Shown here: one piece after another, positions 55,152 through 64,000 of the stretch
Position numbering within the stretch: the first letter of the stretch is position 1
Layout of the letters: every line of letters begins with the position of its first letter
Assembly (NCBI GenBank): GCA_016795425.1
Contig: JAEUHG010000072.1
Location: 49,194 to 113,193, forward strand
From: Verrucomicrobiales bacterium
GTDB lineage: Bacteria > Verrucomicrobiota > Verrucomicrobiia > Limisphaerales > CAIMTB01
Length of the DNA: 64,000 bases
Direction: 5' to 3'
Program-made: the position numbers and the translations under genes
Notes under the pieces: generated by a model
The model's database searches: none
What the model was told of the DNA's origin: nothing
The model's input: the letters and a program-made list of their open reading frames with translations, nothing else

Positions 55152-56156
55152 ATGCTGTCGCCCGCAATGACGACGTTACTCCGGCCGCCGCCCTCGCTGG
55201 TTAAGGGTCTTTGCGCCGCTGTCGCCGGCATCCTCTTCGCAGCCTTCGCCGCGTCGCCGTCCCGCGCGACCGATCCCGCCTTTACGACCGTTCCCTCCGC
55301 ACACCTCCACAACGTCTTCCGTCTCTCAACGAACTTGCTCTCCGGCAGCTCGCCCGAAGACAGAGACGCCTTTGCCGAACTCGCCCGTCTCGGGGTGCGC
55401 ACCATCATCTCCGTCGACGGCGCCAAACCGGACGTCGCAACGGCGCATCAGTTCGGCATTCGGTACGTCCACTTGCCGCACGGGTATAACGGCATCTCTC
55501 CCGAACTCCAGGTGCGCCTGGCCAAGGCCGGCCAGGCTCTGCCTGGGCCCATCTATGTGCACTGCCATCATGGCAAACATCGTGGCCCCGTGGCCGCGGC
55601 TGTCTTATGCCTTGCCGACGGACGTTGGGACCGCACGACCGCCGAGAGTTGGCTCAAAGCTGCCGGGACCGCGACGAACTACTCCGGCCTCTATGCCGTC
55701 GTCCGAGACTATCACCGGCCGTCCCTAGAAACCCTTCGGCAGGTCCCGGCAAATTTTCCGGAGTCTTCCAACGTCCCGGGACTGGTGGAAGCCATGGTCG
55801 CCATTGATCAGCACTGGGAACATCTGAGGGCGATTCAACGCGCCGGGTACGCTGCGCCAGAGACGAATCCCGATCTGCAACCGGCCCAGGAGGCGTTGAT
55901 GCTATGGGAACATTACCGCGAATCCCAACGGCTGCCTGAGGCCGCCTCCTTGGGCGCCGATTTCAAGAAACGCCTGGAAGCTGCCGAAGCACAAGGCAAG
56001 GCGCTCGAGGATCGCCTTCGGTCCTGGGCCTCGATGTCATCCCCAGACCTTCGTTCCCAACTCGATGCTCTCATGGCCCAGGTCGGAAAGGCCTGCTCCG
56101 AATGCCATCGGCAGTTCCGCGATCCATCCCCCGCGCCCGCCCTGTCGAAACCCTGA
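55152..56156 (+). CDS. secreted phosphatase-cytochrome c fusion protein
   Basis: A 334-residue exported protein (signal with VAGILFAAFAASPSRA). The first half resembles a dual-specificity phosphatase: RTIISVDGAKPD and the active-site loop HCHHGKHRGP, a C-X5-R motif (Cys about 138, Arg about 144). The C-terminal ~130 residues are helical and end in a c-type haem site CSECH (about 315-319) like the last helix of cytochrome c'-type bundles. Both active motifs appear intact. A periplasmic phosphatase joined to a haem domain is not a combination I can name. Starts at 55152 or 55167 differ by five residues. It is divergent from the SelD fusion gene. Confidence 0.8.
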   Translation: MLSPAMTTLLRPPPSLVKGLCAAVAGILFAAFAASPSRATDPAFTTVPSAHLHNVFRLSTNLLSGSSPEDRDAFAELARLGVRTIISVDGAKPDVATAHQFGIRYVHLPHGYNGISPELQVRLAKAGQALPGPIYVHCHHGKHRGPVAAAVLCLADGRWDRTTAESWLKAAGTATNYSGLYAVVRDYHRPSLETLRQVPANFPESSNVPGLVEAMVAIDQHWEHLRAIQRAGYAAPETNPDLQPAQEALMLWEHYRESQRLPEAASLGADFKKRLEAAEAQGKALEDRLRSWASMSSPDLRSQLDALMAQVGKACSECHRQFRDPSPAPALSKP

Positions 56157-56163
56157 CACCGCC

Positions 56164-57963
<1,800 letters not shown>

Positions 57964-58079
57964 GGAGTCAGGGGATCTATGGGAGGGGGCAAACTCACGG
58001 CTCCGGAATTCCGCACTCGCTGCACAGGAATGGCAAGGCCAGGAAATGAAGGACGACGGGGCCGGATCCGTGTCGAAGG

Positions 58080-58175
58080 ATGCCAGGGACACCACGGCAG
58101 ATGCAGAGCACGCTACCGTTGCTGCCTTCCGGCCCTGGCGGGGTTTGCAAGTCCACATTCCATGGGCCCTGGCGC
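58080..58175 (-). ncRNA. ffs: bacterial signal recognition particle RNA (4.5S type)
   Basis: On the minus strand, a 94-base segment begins GCCAGGG and ends CCCTGGC, the two ends pairing. It contains the conserved apical sequence CCAGGGCCGGAAGGCAGCAA, including the GGAA tetraloop and the asymmetric loop that binds Ffh. This is the short SRP RNA without the Alu domain, and it lies upstream of dnaX on the same strand, a frequent arrangement. Exact ends may differ by a few bases. Confidence 0.9.
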
Positions 58176-58218
58176 GCGCATTCAACGGGCCGAACGCTAC
58201 TCGCCGCAAGCCCGGATT

Positions 58219-60447
58219 TCAGCGCTTCACCGGCGACGGCAGGGCAAACGCCACGTAGGCATCCCCGTACGGCGTGCCCAGCTTGTTTCCACCCGTCGCG
58301 GCAATCACCACAAACTGTCGTCCCCCCACCTCGTATGAGGCCGGAGGCGCACTGCCTGTCCAGGGAAGCGTCGCCGACCACAATTCCGCTCCCGTCTCCT
58401 TGTCAAAGGCCCGGATCTTGTTGTCCCGGGTCCCGGCACAGAAGACCAATCCGCCCGCCGTCACGATCGCTCCGCCATAGTTCTCCGTCCCGGTGGTGGG
58501 CACTCCCTGCGCCGCCAGCGCGGGGTATTCTCCTAACGGAACCCTCCAGACACGTCGGCCCGTGTTGAGATCGATGCAGTTCAGCGTGCCCCACGGCGGC
58601 TTGTTTGCCGGATACCCCTCGGGATCGTAAAACTTTGGATAGCCACTGACGCTGTACGCCGGTCGCTCCGGCGTCGTTGTCCCCGGCTTCACCGACCCGT
58701 CCCGCAACATCAGGTAATCCACCAGCACCTTCAGATCTTCCTCGGACATGTCGGGAACTCCCGGCATGGCGTTCTTTCCCTCACGCACCTGCCTCCGTAC
58801 CGCATCGTCGCTCAACCGATGCCGTAAACCTCGCAGTGGCGGACACGTTCCCACCCCCAGCCGCGTCGGACCGTGGCACTGCAGGCAGACGCGCTCGTAA
58901 ACCACCCGGCCCGGCGTCTTCGGCGCTTGTGGATCATCGGGCGGGTCGTCATCGCGAAACACCGAGATAATCCATCCGATGTGATTCGCGGTGACGTACA
59001 ACCGGCCGGTGTCTGGATCGATGCAGGCCCCGGTCCACTCCGCCCCGCCATCAATTCCGAAAAACACATTCGCCCGGCCCTCGCTGCACGGCACGAAAAA
59101 GCCCTTCGTGGCACTGGCAAACTGACTGCGCGCCCACTCCGCCACTTCCTCGGTTCGCTCTGTCAGATCCGCCTCGGTGAATTCCATGTGCAGGAATGGC
59201 TCCGGCAATTCGACATCCGGTTGGTAGGGCCAGGTGCGTTCGCCTTTCAACGTGCTGGTCGGGGCGCGACGCAATCGAAATGGGAAGACGGGCTTGCCGC
59301 TCACGCGATCGAGCAAAAGGGTGTTCCCGATCTTCGTGCAGGCCGCCACCACATCCACACGGCGTCCATCCCGCGTGATCGTCCCCAAGTTCGGCGGTGC
59401 CGAAATGTCGAGATCCCAAAGATCATGCCGAATCTCCTGAAAATGCCAGAGGTACTTCCCCGTCCGCGCGTCGATCGCCACCAGGCAGTTCGCGAAAAGG
59501 TTCTGACCAAGGTGGCCGACGCCGATGAAATTAGGCTTCGGTCCCCCGGTGGTGACATACGCGATGCCCCGCGCCTCATCCATCGCCATGCCCGCCCAGC
59601 AGTTCGCCCCGTACTCTTCAGTCCGGTCCCACGTGTCATGTCCGAACTCGCCCGGTCTCGGAATCGTGTGAAACGTCCATAGCCACTTTCCCGTCGCCAC
59701 GTCGAAACCCCAAACGTCCCTTTCGAAGCCAGGCACGACCACGATGTTCTCGAACACCGCCGGACAGGCGGTCGCGGCACCAAAATCTCCCTGTGCATTC
59801 CCTGGCAACAACACTCGTCCGCCTTCGCCAAAGCCGACCACGGGACGTCCGGTGGCCGGATCGACGGCATACAGGTGTCGACCGGAGCAAAAGAGGACGC
59901 GCTCCGGCACCATCGGCGTCCCGGGGCGACCGGGCCAATAGAGCAATCCTCGAAATGCGGGACGGCCTTCCGGCTGGAACCGCCACAATTCCACGCCGTT
60001 CGACGCATCCACCGCCACCACGGCCTTGCCCGGTGTCGGTGCGAACATCACGCCGTTCACGACGATCGGATTGCATTGGATGTTATTGCTGGAATCGCCT
60101 GACCGATACGTCCAGGCCACCGTTAAGTTGGTGACGTTCCCGCGGTGGATCTGGTCGAGCGCCGAGAATCGGGTCCCCCCCGCATCGCCATGGGAACGAT
60201 GCCACAAACGATAGGTCTCGCGCCTGGGCAGACCGTTTGCGGGGGTGAGGTCCCCGGGCTTCGCCGCGGGTATGACCTCATACATCGGCAATGCCTCCCG
60301 GGCCGCAGCATCTTCCACGGTCCAATAAGGAGAGTCGGCGGCCTCGGACGACCACCTTGCCGTCAGCCCGGCGACGATGCCCCACACCACGAATCCTACC
60401 CACACTCGACCCGCTCTGCCCGGTGCCCAGCCCATGAACGGAGGCAT
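58219..60447 (-). CDS. quinoprotein dehydrogenase with inserted cytochrome c domain
   Basis: A 742-residue PQQ-type beta-propeller enzyme with an N-terminal membrane/signal segment. Blade motifs such as GVELWRFQPEGRPAF, TGKWLWTFHT, ARTGKYLWHF and KETGAELWSA recur. Between later blades, at residues about 510-570, is a c-type haem domain with CLQCHG (521-525) and the axial Met region NAMPGVPDMSEED. Such enzymes oxidise alcohols or sugars in the periplasm and pass electrons to the haem. The start at 60447 shares TAATG with the stop of the Gfo/Idh gene upstream, indicating an operon. Confidence 0.87.
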   Translation of the reverse strand: MPPFMGWAPGRAGRVWVGFVVWGIVAGLTARWSSEAADSPYWTVEDAAAREALPMYEVIPAAKPGDLTPANGLPRRETYRLWHRSHGDAGGTRFSALDQIHRGNVTNLTVAWTYRSGDSSNNIQCNPIVVNGVMFAPTPGKAVVAVDASNGVELWRFQPEGRPAFRGLLYWPGRPGTPMVPERVLFCSGRHLYAVDPATGRPVVGFGEGGRVLLPGNAQGDFGAATACPAVFENIVVVPGFERDVWGFDVATGKWLWTFHTIPRPGEFGHDTWDRTEEYGANCWAGMAMDEARGIAYVTTGGPKPNFIGVGHLGQNLFANCLVAIDARTGKYLWHFQEIRHDLWDLDISAPPNLGTITRDGRRVDVVAACTKIGNTLLLDRVSGKPVFPFRLRRAPTSTLKGERTWPYQPDVELPEPFLHMEFTEADLTERTEEVAEWARSQFASATKGFFVPCSEGRANVFFGIDGGAEWTGACIDPDTGRLYVTANHIGWIISVFRDDDPPDDPQAPKTPGRVVYERVCLQCHGPTRLGVGTCPPLRGLRHRLSDDAVRRQVREGKNAMPGVPDMSEEDLKVLVDYLMLRDGSVKPGTTTPERPAYSVSGYPKFYDPEGYPANKPPWGTLNCIDLNTGRRVWRVPLGEYPALAAQGVPTTGTENYGGAIVTAGGLVFCAGTRDNKIRAFDKETGAELWSATLPWTGSAPPASYEVGGRQFVVIAATGGNKLGTPYGDAYVAFALPSPVKR

Positions 60448-61886
60448 TAGATCTCCACGGTCTTGCCGGGAATCGGCGCGGGATAGCGTCCGTCGGCATC
60501 CGCCTGCACCGGGGCCGGACTGGATGCGGTCAAACCATCCACCCCGGCGAAAAACTGGAATTTGGAAGCCATCGCTTCCTCCCAGGTAATCAACTTGCCG
60601 GTATGTACCGCCGCTCGACCCATGATGGCACCCAGATTGGAGAGCGCCGCCCGGCGCGATTCGTTGTGCGGCTTGTCCTTTCGGATCGCACTCAGCAGAA
60701 CGTCCCATTCCGCCTGCCACGGATTCACCAACTCCTTCGGCGCTCGCCATGACACGTTGGAAGCCTCGATCCGCTGGTCCTTGTACATCCAGGAATGCGG
60801 CGCGTGCACGTCGCCGGAGAATTTCGCCGCGCACTTGGTTCCATGCACAAAGGTCGCGAAGTCGGTGTGACAGTTCGGAATGTATTTTCCCGTCACCTGC
60901 GCCTTGGTGCCGTCAGGAAAGGTGTACTCAATCGCGTAGCTATCGAGGTTCTGGCTGCAATCGGTGCTTCCAGCAAAACGCCCGCCCACGCCGTGTGCCG
61001 AGACCGGCCAGGCGTCCTTGATCCAAAAACACTCGTCGATCTGGTGAATCATCAACTCGATGAACACACCGCCCGACGACCACATGAACTGGTAGGGTCG
61101 CCCCGGGCTCAACTGCCACAACAACTCGTTCTGGCCCTTCGGAAACGGCCCCATCATGTACCCCGAGTCCATGCGATAGGCGCGGATCAACTGGATGTCC
61201 CCCATCGCGCCATCACGTATTTTGGCGATGAGCGCCTGGCGCGCCGAGGAATGACGGCACATCAGGCCGGCCGCGATCTTGAGGTTCTTCTTCTCCGCCG
61301 CCTCCCCCGCCCGAAGGATCCGCTGAATCCCACCCGGGTCCGCCGCGAAATCCTTCTCCATGAAAACATTCACGCCCTTCTGCACTGCATACTCCAAATG
61401 CGGGGCGCGAAACGCCGCGTGGGTGGTCAACATCGCCACATCGCCCGGCCGCAGACAGTCGATGGCGTGCTTGTAGGCGTCGAAGCCCAAAAAGCGGCGG
61501 TCCTTGGGCGCGTCAATCCTCTCCCCCAACTCGCGAGTCAAGGCCGCGTGTGCGCCGTCGAGACGGTCTTGGCGCAGGTCCGCCATGGCAACCAACTTCA
61601 CAGGCCCACCAGCCCCGGACTCCTTGGCTCGCTTGGTTCCCGAGTCATCGCCGAGCACCAACCCGCCCGCTGACATGGCGTTGGCCACCGCCCCGCTGCC
61701 GCGTCCACCGCAGCCGATCAGAGCCAGATGAATGGTGTGATCATCGGCCGCATGCACAGGGGGCAACGCGACCCCGGCAAGCGCCGAGACCGCCGCCACC
61801 TGAGCGGTGGTCGTGAGAAACTCTCTTCGTGTGCTGTCCTTAGGGGAAGACGCCGCCGGCCGAGGGACGCGAGCAGGAGGTTGCAT
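60447..61886 (-). CDS. Gfo/Idh/MocA family oxidoreductase, Tat-exported
   Basis: A 479-residue protein with a Tat signal (STRREFLTTTAQVAAVSALAG). The Rossmann fold starts LALIGCGGRGSGAVA, and MEKDFAADPGG replaces the usual EKP region with a Lys-Asp pair. It is the larger, GFO-like branch common in these phyla, with an iMet-HQIDECFW segment (IHQIDECFWI). Periplasmic sugar oxidation is predicted. It precedes the quinoprotein gene with a one-base overlap, so electron transfer between the two is a reasonable idea. AGGA lies 8 bases before the ATG at 61886. Confidence 0.87.
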   Translation of the reverse strand: MQPPARVPRPAASSPKDSTRREFLTTTAQVAAVSALAGVALPPVHAADDHTIHLALIGCGGRGSGAVANAMSAGGLVLGDDSGTKRAKESGAGGPVKLVAMADLRQDRLDGAHAALTRELGERIDAPKDRRFLGFDAYKHAIDCLRPGDVAMLTTHAAFRAPHLEYAVQKGVNVFMEKDFAADPGGIQRILRAGEAAEKKNLKIAAGLMCRHSSARQALIAKIRDGAMGDIQLIRAYRMDSGYMMGPFPKGQNELLWQLSPGRPYQFMWSSGGVFIELMIHQIDECFWIKDAWPVSAHGVGGRFAGSTDCSQNLDSYAIEYTFPDGTKAQVTGKYIPNCHTDFATFVHGTKCAAKFSGDVHAPHSWMYKDQRIEASNVSWRAPKELVNPWQAEWDVLLSAIRKDKPHNESRRAALSNLGAIMGRAAVHTGKLITWEEAMASKFQFFAGVDGLTASSPAPVQADADGRYPAPIPGKTVEI

Positions 61887-62008
61887 GCGCCCATCCTGCC
61901 GCCGAAACCGCTGCGCCTTCAAAGCCCAAGTGGCGGGGTCAGTCCCTCGGAGGGTGGCGGTTGGCCTCACAGTGGTGCTTTGGGATGGGCTCCGGGTTTT
62001 ATGCAGTC

Positions 62009-62383
62009 ATGGAACAAAGGGACCGAAGAGACCAAAGGGATCCCACACGAGGCTGGGTTTATTCTGGCGCATGGGGTTACCAAAACCTCCTCAGCTTTCA
62101 GAAGGCGCGCATCGTTTTTGATGGCACGGTCCACTTCTGCGAACACCACGTGGACCGCCGCTCTCGTACCCACGACCAGATGATCCAGGCGGCCAGGTCC
62201 GGGAAGCAGAGCATCCTCGAAGGCAGCCAGGCCTCCGGCACCTCCAAGGAAACCGAGATCAAACTCACCTCTTACCTTCTCGACCGCCAACTCCACCACC
62301 TGGAGCAGGAGTTCCTCAGAACCGGCGGCCTCCGCGAACGCATGTGGCAAGCCCGTCTCCGCACCCGCCGCAACAGCCCTTAG
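62009..62383 (+). CDS. four-helix-bundle protein (S23/IVS-type suffix family)
   Basis: A 124-residue helical protein. The core reads LLSFQKARIVFDGTVHFCEHHV, then THDQMIQAARSGKQSILEG and GTSKETEIKLTSYLLDRQLHHLEQEFLRTGG. This matches the four-helix-bundle family related to the S23 protein coded in 23S rRNA intervening sequences. Its first codons (MEQRDRRDQRDP) are made of a 9-base repeat, and its stop codon begins an array of the inverted repeat; see the repeat entries. Function unknown; the family includes RNA-binding and reverse-transcriptase-associated members. Start 62009 is the best ATG but others upstream are possible. Confidence 0.8.
   Translation: MEQRDRRDQRDPTRGWVYSGAWGYQNLLSFQKARIVFDGTVHFCEHHVDRRSRTHDQMIQAARSGKQSILEGSQASGTSKETEIKLTSYLLDRQLHHLEQEFLRTGGLRERMWQARLRTRRNSP
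62016..62042 (+). repeat. tandem 9-base units, left arm of inverted repeat
   Basis: Three 9-base units in a row: AAAGGGACC (62016-62024), GAAGAGACC (62025-62033) and AAAGGGATC (62034-62042). They lie inside the start of the four-helix-bundle gene and are the reverse complement of the array at 62382. Confidence 0.8.
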
Positions 62384-62418
62384 GTGCCTAAAAGTCCCTC
62401 AGGTCCCTTAGGTCCCTT
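62382..62418 (+). repeat. tandem 9-base units, right arm of inverted repeat
   Basis: Four degenerate units: AGGTGCCTA (62382-62390), then AAGTCCCTC (62392-62400), AGGTCCCTT (62401-62409) and AGGTCCCTT (62410-62418). The consensus GGTCCCTT is the reverse complement of AAGGGACC at the 5' end of the gene. The array starts within the TAG stop codon. A transcript could fold the two arms into a stem with the coding region as the loop. Confidence 0.8.
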
Positions 62419-62454
62419 GCCTCCCCACACCAGCCCTTATAGCCTCGCCCCGGC

Positions 62455-63822
62455 ATGCCCCACACCGATTCCCCGGGCTTTCTCGCAGGCGTCATCGAGG
62501 GTTTCTACGGACAACCTTGGGCCCAGGCCGAACGCCTCGAACTCTTCCGTTGGATGGCGGACTGGGGCCTCAACACCTATTTCTACGGCCCCAAGGATGA
62601 TTGGAAGGTGCGCGCGATCTGGCGCGAACCCTACACGGATCGTGAGGCGGAACCGCTCCGCGAACTGATCCGCGGGTGCGAACAGCACCACCTCCACTTC
62701 GTCTATGCCCTCTGCCCGGGCCTCGACATCCGCTACACCAACACCGCCGATCTCGATCATCTCAAGCGTCGCTGTGAACAGATGCATTGGCTCGGCTGCC
62801 GGCATTTCGCCGTTCTCTTCGATGACATCCCCGACAAGATGGCCCGGGAAGATCTGGAGCGCTTCGGCACCCTCGCCACGGCACAGGCCCACGTCGCCAA
62901 TGCGCTCTTCGACTGGACTCGAGAGCGCAGCCCTCAGGCACGTTTCCTCTTCTGTCCGACCCCCTACTGCGGCCGCATGGCTGCCGCACAACTTGGCGGC
63001 GAAGGCTACCTCGCCACCTTAGGCAAGGAACTGCGCGAAGGCATCGACATCTTCTGGACCGGACCCGAAATCATCTCACGCGAAATCACCGTGGCGCATG
63101 TCCGGGATCTTCGACAGCTCCTGCGCCGCAAACCGTTGATCTGGGATAACCTTCATGCCAATGACTACGATGGCCGCCGGTTCTTCTGCGGCCCCTACGC
63201 GGGCCGCCCGCGTGAACTCCGTCAGGAAGTCGCCGGCCTTCTGACCAATCCCAATTGCGAGTTCCCGCTCAATTACGTGCCGTTTCGTACGCTGGCTGAA
63301 TTCGTCCGCGGCGAGGGTCCCTGGGACCCGCGGGCGGCCTACCTATCCGCCCTGCGCGAGTGGCTGCCTTCCTTCGCTCTCAGCGGACCTCCCATCACCT
63401 TCGAGGATCTCGTCCTGCTCGGGGACTGCTACTACCTGCCCTACGAAGAAGGCCCTCAGGCCATCGCCCTGCACGACCTGACTAAAAATCTGCTGGCACG
63501 GAATCCCACCCAATGGGGCGCCGACGCAGCGGCGTTCCGCACCCAGGCCAGCCGGCTCCGCGATGTGTGCGCCCGCATGACCGAACTCCGTCAACGCACG
63601 CTTTTCTACGCCCTCAGCCGGCGTCTATGGGAATTGCGCGAGGAAATGGACCTGCTCGATCGCTATGTCGCCTGCAGGGTCGCCCATCCTGACCCCAAGG
63701 CGACGTGTGGCTCGGACTTTCATCAGCCCGGGACCTACCGCGGCGGTCTCGTCGCCAAGCTTCAACGACTGCTGGTCCTCCAACCCAACGGCAACTTCAC
63801 CCCGGCACCCCCGATCCCGTGA
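62455..63822 (+). CDS. O-GlcNAcase-like beta-N-acetylglucosaminidase (GH84)
   Basis: A 455-residue protein without a clear signal peptide. It starts GVIEGFYGQPW, the GH84 entry, and the catalytic Asp pair is in LFDDIPDK; WDNLHANDYDG and NPNCEFPLNY follow. The second half (DCYYLPYEEGPQA, a YALSRRLWEL helix and YRGGLVAKLQRLL) recalls the stalk domain of animal O-GlcNAcase, which is rarely obvious in bacterial GH84. It should remove GlcNAc from glycans or proteins. The next gene, overlapping by GTGA, resembles the acetyltransferase-like domain that is fused to this part in animals. Confidence 0.85.
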   Translation: MPHTDSPGFLAGVIEGFYGQPWAQAERLELFRWMADWGLNTYFYGPKDDWKVRAIWREPYTDREAEPLRELIRGCEQHHLHFVYALCPGLDIRYTNTADLDHLKRRCEQMHWLGCRHFAVLFDDIPDKMAREDLERFGTLATAQAHVANALFDWTRERSPQARFLFCPTPYCGRMAAAQLGGEGYLATLGKELREGIDIFWTGPEIISREITVAHVRDLRQLLRRKPLIWDNLHANDYDGRRFFCGPYAGRPRELRQEVAGLLTNPNCEFPLNYVPFRTLAEFVRGEGPWDPRAAYLSALREWLPSFALSGPPITFEDLVLLGDCYYLPYEEGPQAIALHDLTKNLLARNPTQWGADAAAFRTQASRLRDVCARMTELRQRTLFYALSRRLWELREEMDLLDRYVACRVAHPDPKATCGSDFHQPGTYRGGLVAKLQRLLVLQPNGNFTPAPPIP

Positions 63823-64000
63823 AAGACTGTGTGATCCGTCCATACCGTCCCGGCGACGAACCCGGGGCCTATTACGTCTGCATGAAGACGGGCGACCACG
63901 GCAAAGATGGCGAACCGTTCTACCGCGAGGACCCGGACGCTCTCGGCCGCATCTTCGTCGGTCCGTACCTGGCCTTCGAACCCGGCCTCAGTCTGATCCT
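63819..64000 (+). CDS. GNAT-like protein resembling O-GlcNAcase C-terminal domain (partial)
   Basis: The first 60 codons of a gene cut by the window edge. It starts at GTG 63819, overlapping the GH84 stop (GTGA), and begins CVIRPYRPGDEPGAYYVCMKTGDHG, a GNAT-type N-terminus. The following RIFVGPYLAFEPGLSLIL resembles the histone-acetyltransferase-like domain of animal O-GlcNAcase, which begins with the same kind of RPY...DEP...VC segment. Whether it binds acetyl-CoA cannot be judged from the part seen. Confidence 0.75.
   Translation, partial: MKDCVIRPYRPGDEPGAYYVCMKTGDHGKDGEPFYREDPDALGRIFVGPYLAFEPGLSLI

Overview
The window looks like chromosomal DNA of a GC-rich free-living bacterium, most likely a Verrucomicrobiota member of the Limisphaerales/Pedosphaera type. 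This is inferred from gene content: a PSD1-type planctomycete/verrucomicrobial cytochrome c protein beside a Tat-exported Gfo/Idh oxidoreductase, an H-X9-DG pseudopilin, a DUF1080 protein, a CE15 esterase, GH78/GH106-type rhamnosidase-like enzymes and a TatT-type TRAP system. Planctomycetota is the main alternative. No tRNA, rRNA, CRISPR array, prophage or transposase was seen.

Layout. 1-10.3 kb: a secreted repeat protein; a minus-strand TRAP operon (tatT, dctP, fused dctQM); a GH106-like hydrolase; an outer-membrane barrel with a clear terminator. 10.4-17.6 kb: a first surface-glycan group with a glycosyltransferase, NodB-type deacetylase, GNAT, pyruvyl-transferase-like protein, and the trio carbamoyltransferase / SxtJ-like / DUF5989. 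17.6-25.3 kb: Gfo/Idh, PSD1 cytochrome, glucuronoyl esterase, WYL regulator and VOC protein. 25.5-46.2 kb: a second, long co-directional polysaccharide cluster that starts with a GbsR/MarR-like regulator and an ABC exporter (Wzm/Wzt). It then carries nonulosonate genes (NeuA-HAD fusion, NeuB), acyl- and glycosyltransferases, an rmlA / epimerase-reductase / rmlB set, a WbsX protein and more glycosyltransferases. Many neighbours overlap by ATGA, GTGA or TAATG, so translational coupling is likely. 46.2-49.8 kb: DUF1080 protein, zinc-ribbon protein, a pseudopilin with a stop codon in its leader, nrdR and partner, and a HIT protein. 49.8-58.2 kb: GH78 rhamnosidase, SelD fused to a flavoprotein, a phosphatase-cytochrome fusion, dnaX, and the SRP RNA just upstream of dnaX. 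58.2-64 kb: a quinoprotein dehydrogenase with an inserted haem domain, a second Gfo/Idh protein, a four-helix-bundle gene bracketed by inverted 9-base repeats, an O-GlcNAcase-like GH84 protein, and the start of a GNAT gene resembling the acetyltransferase-like domain of animal O-GlcNAcase.

How the genes work together. The large cluster should build a nonulosonate- and rhamnose-containing polysaccharide and export it by the ABC route, since no Wzx or Wzy was seen. Its two most unusual points are the lack of rmlC, apparently covered by a plant-like bifunctional epimerase/reductase, and the lack of neuC, consistent with a 9-phosphate (Kdn-like) nonulosonate route. The scattered rhamnosidases, glucuronoyl esterase, PSD1 cytochrome, oxidoreductases and quinoprotein fit a lifestyle of breaking down complex, partly decorated polysaccharides. 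The strongest leads for new biology are the split O-GlcNAcase pair, the repeat-bracketed four-helix-bundle gene, the rhamnose enzyme swap and the periplasmic phosphatase-cytochrome fusion. All family assignments come from recognised motifs and remembered family sequences; no search or alignment was run.
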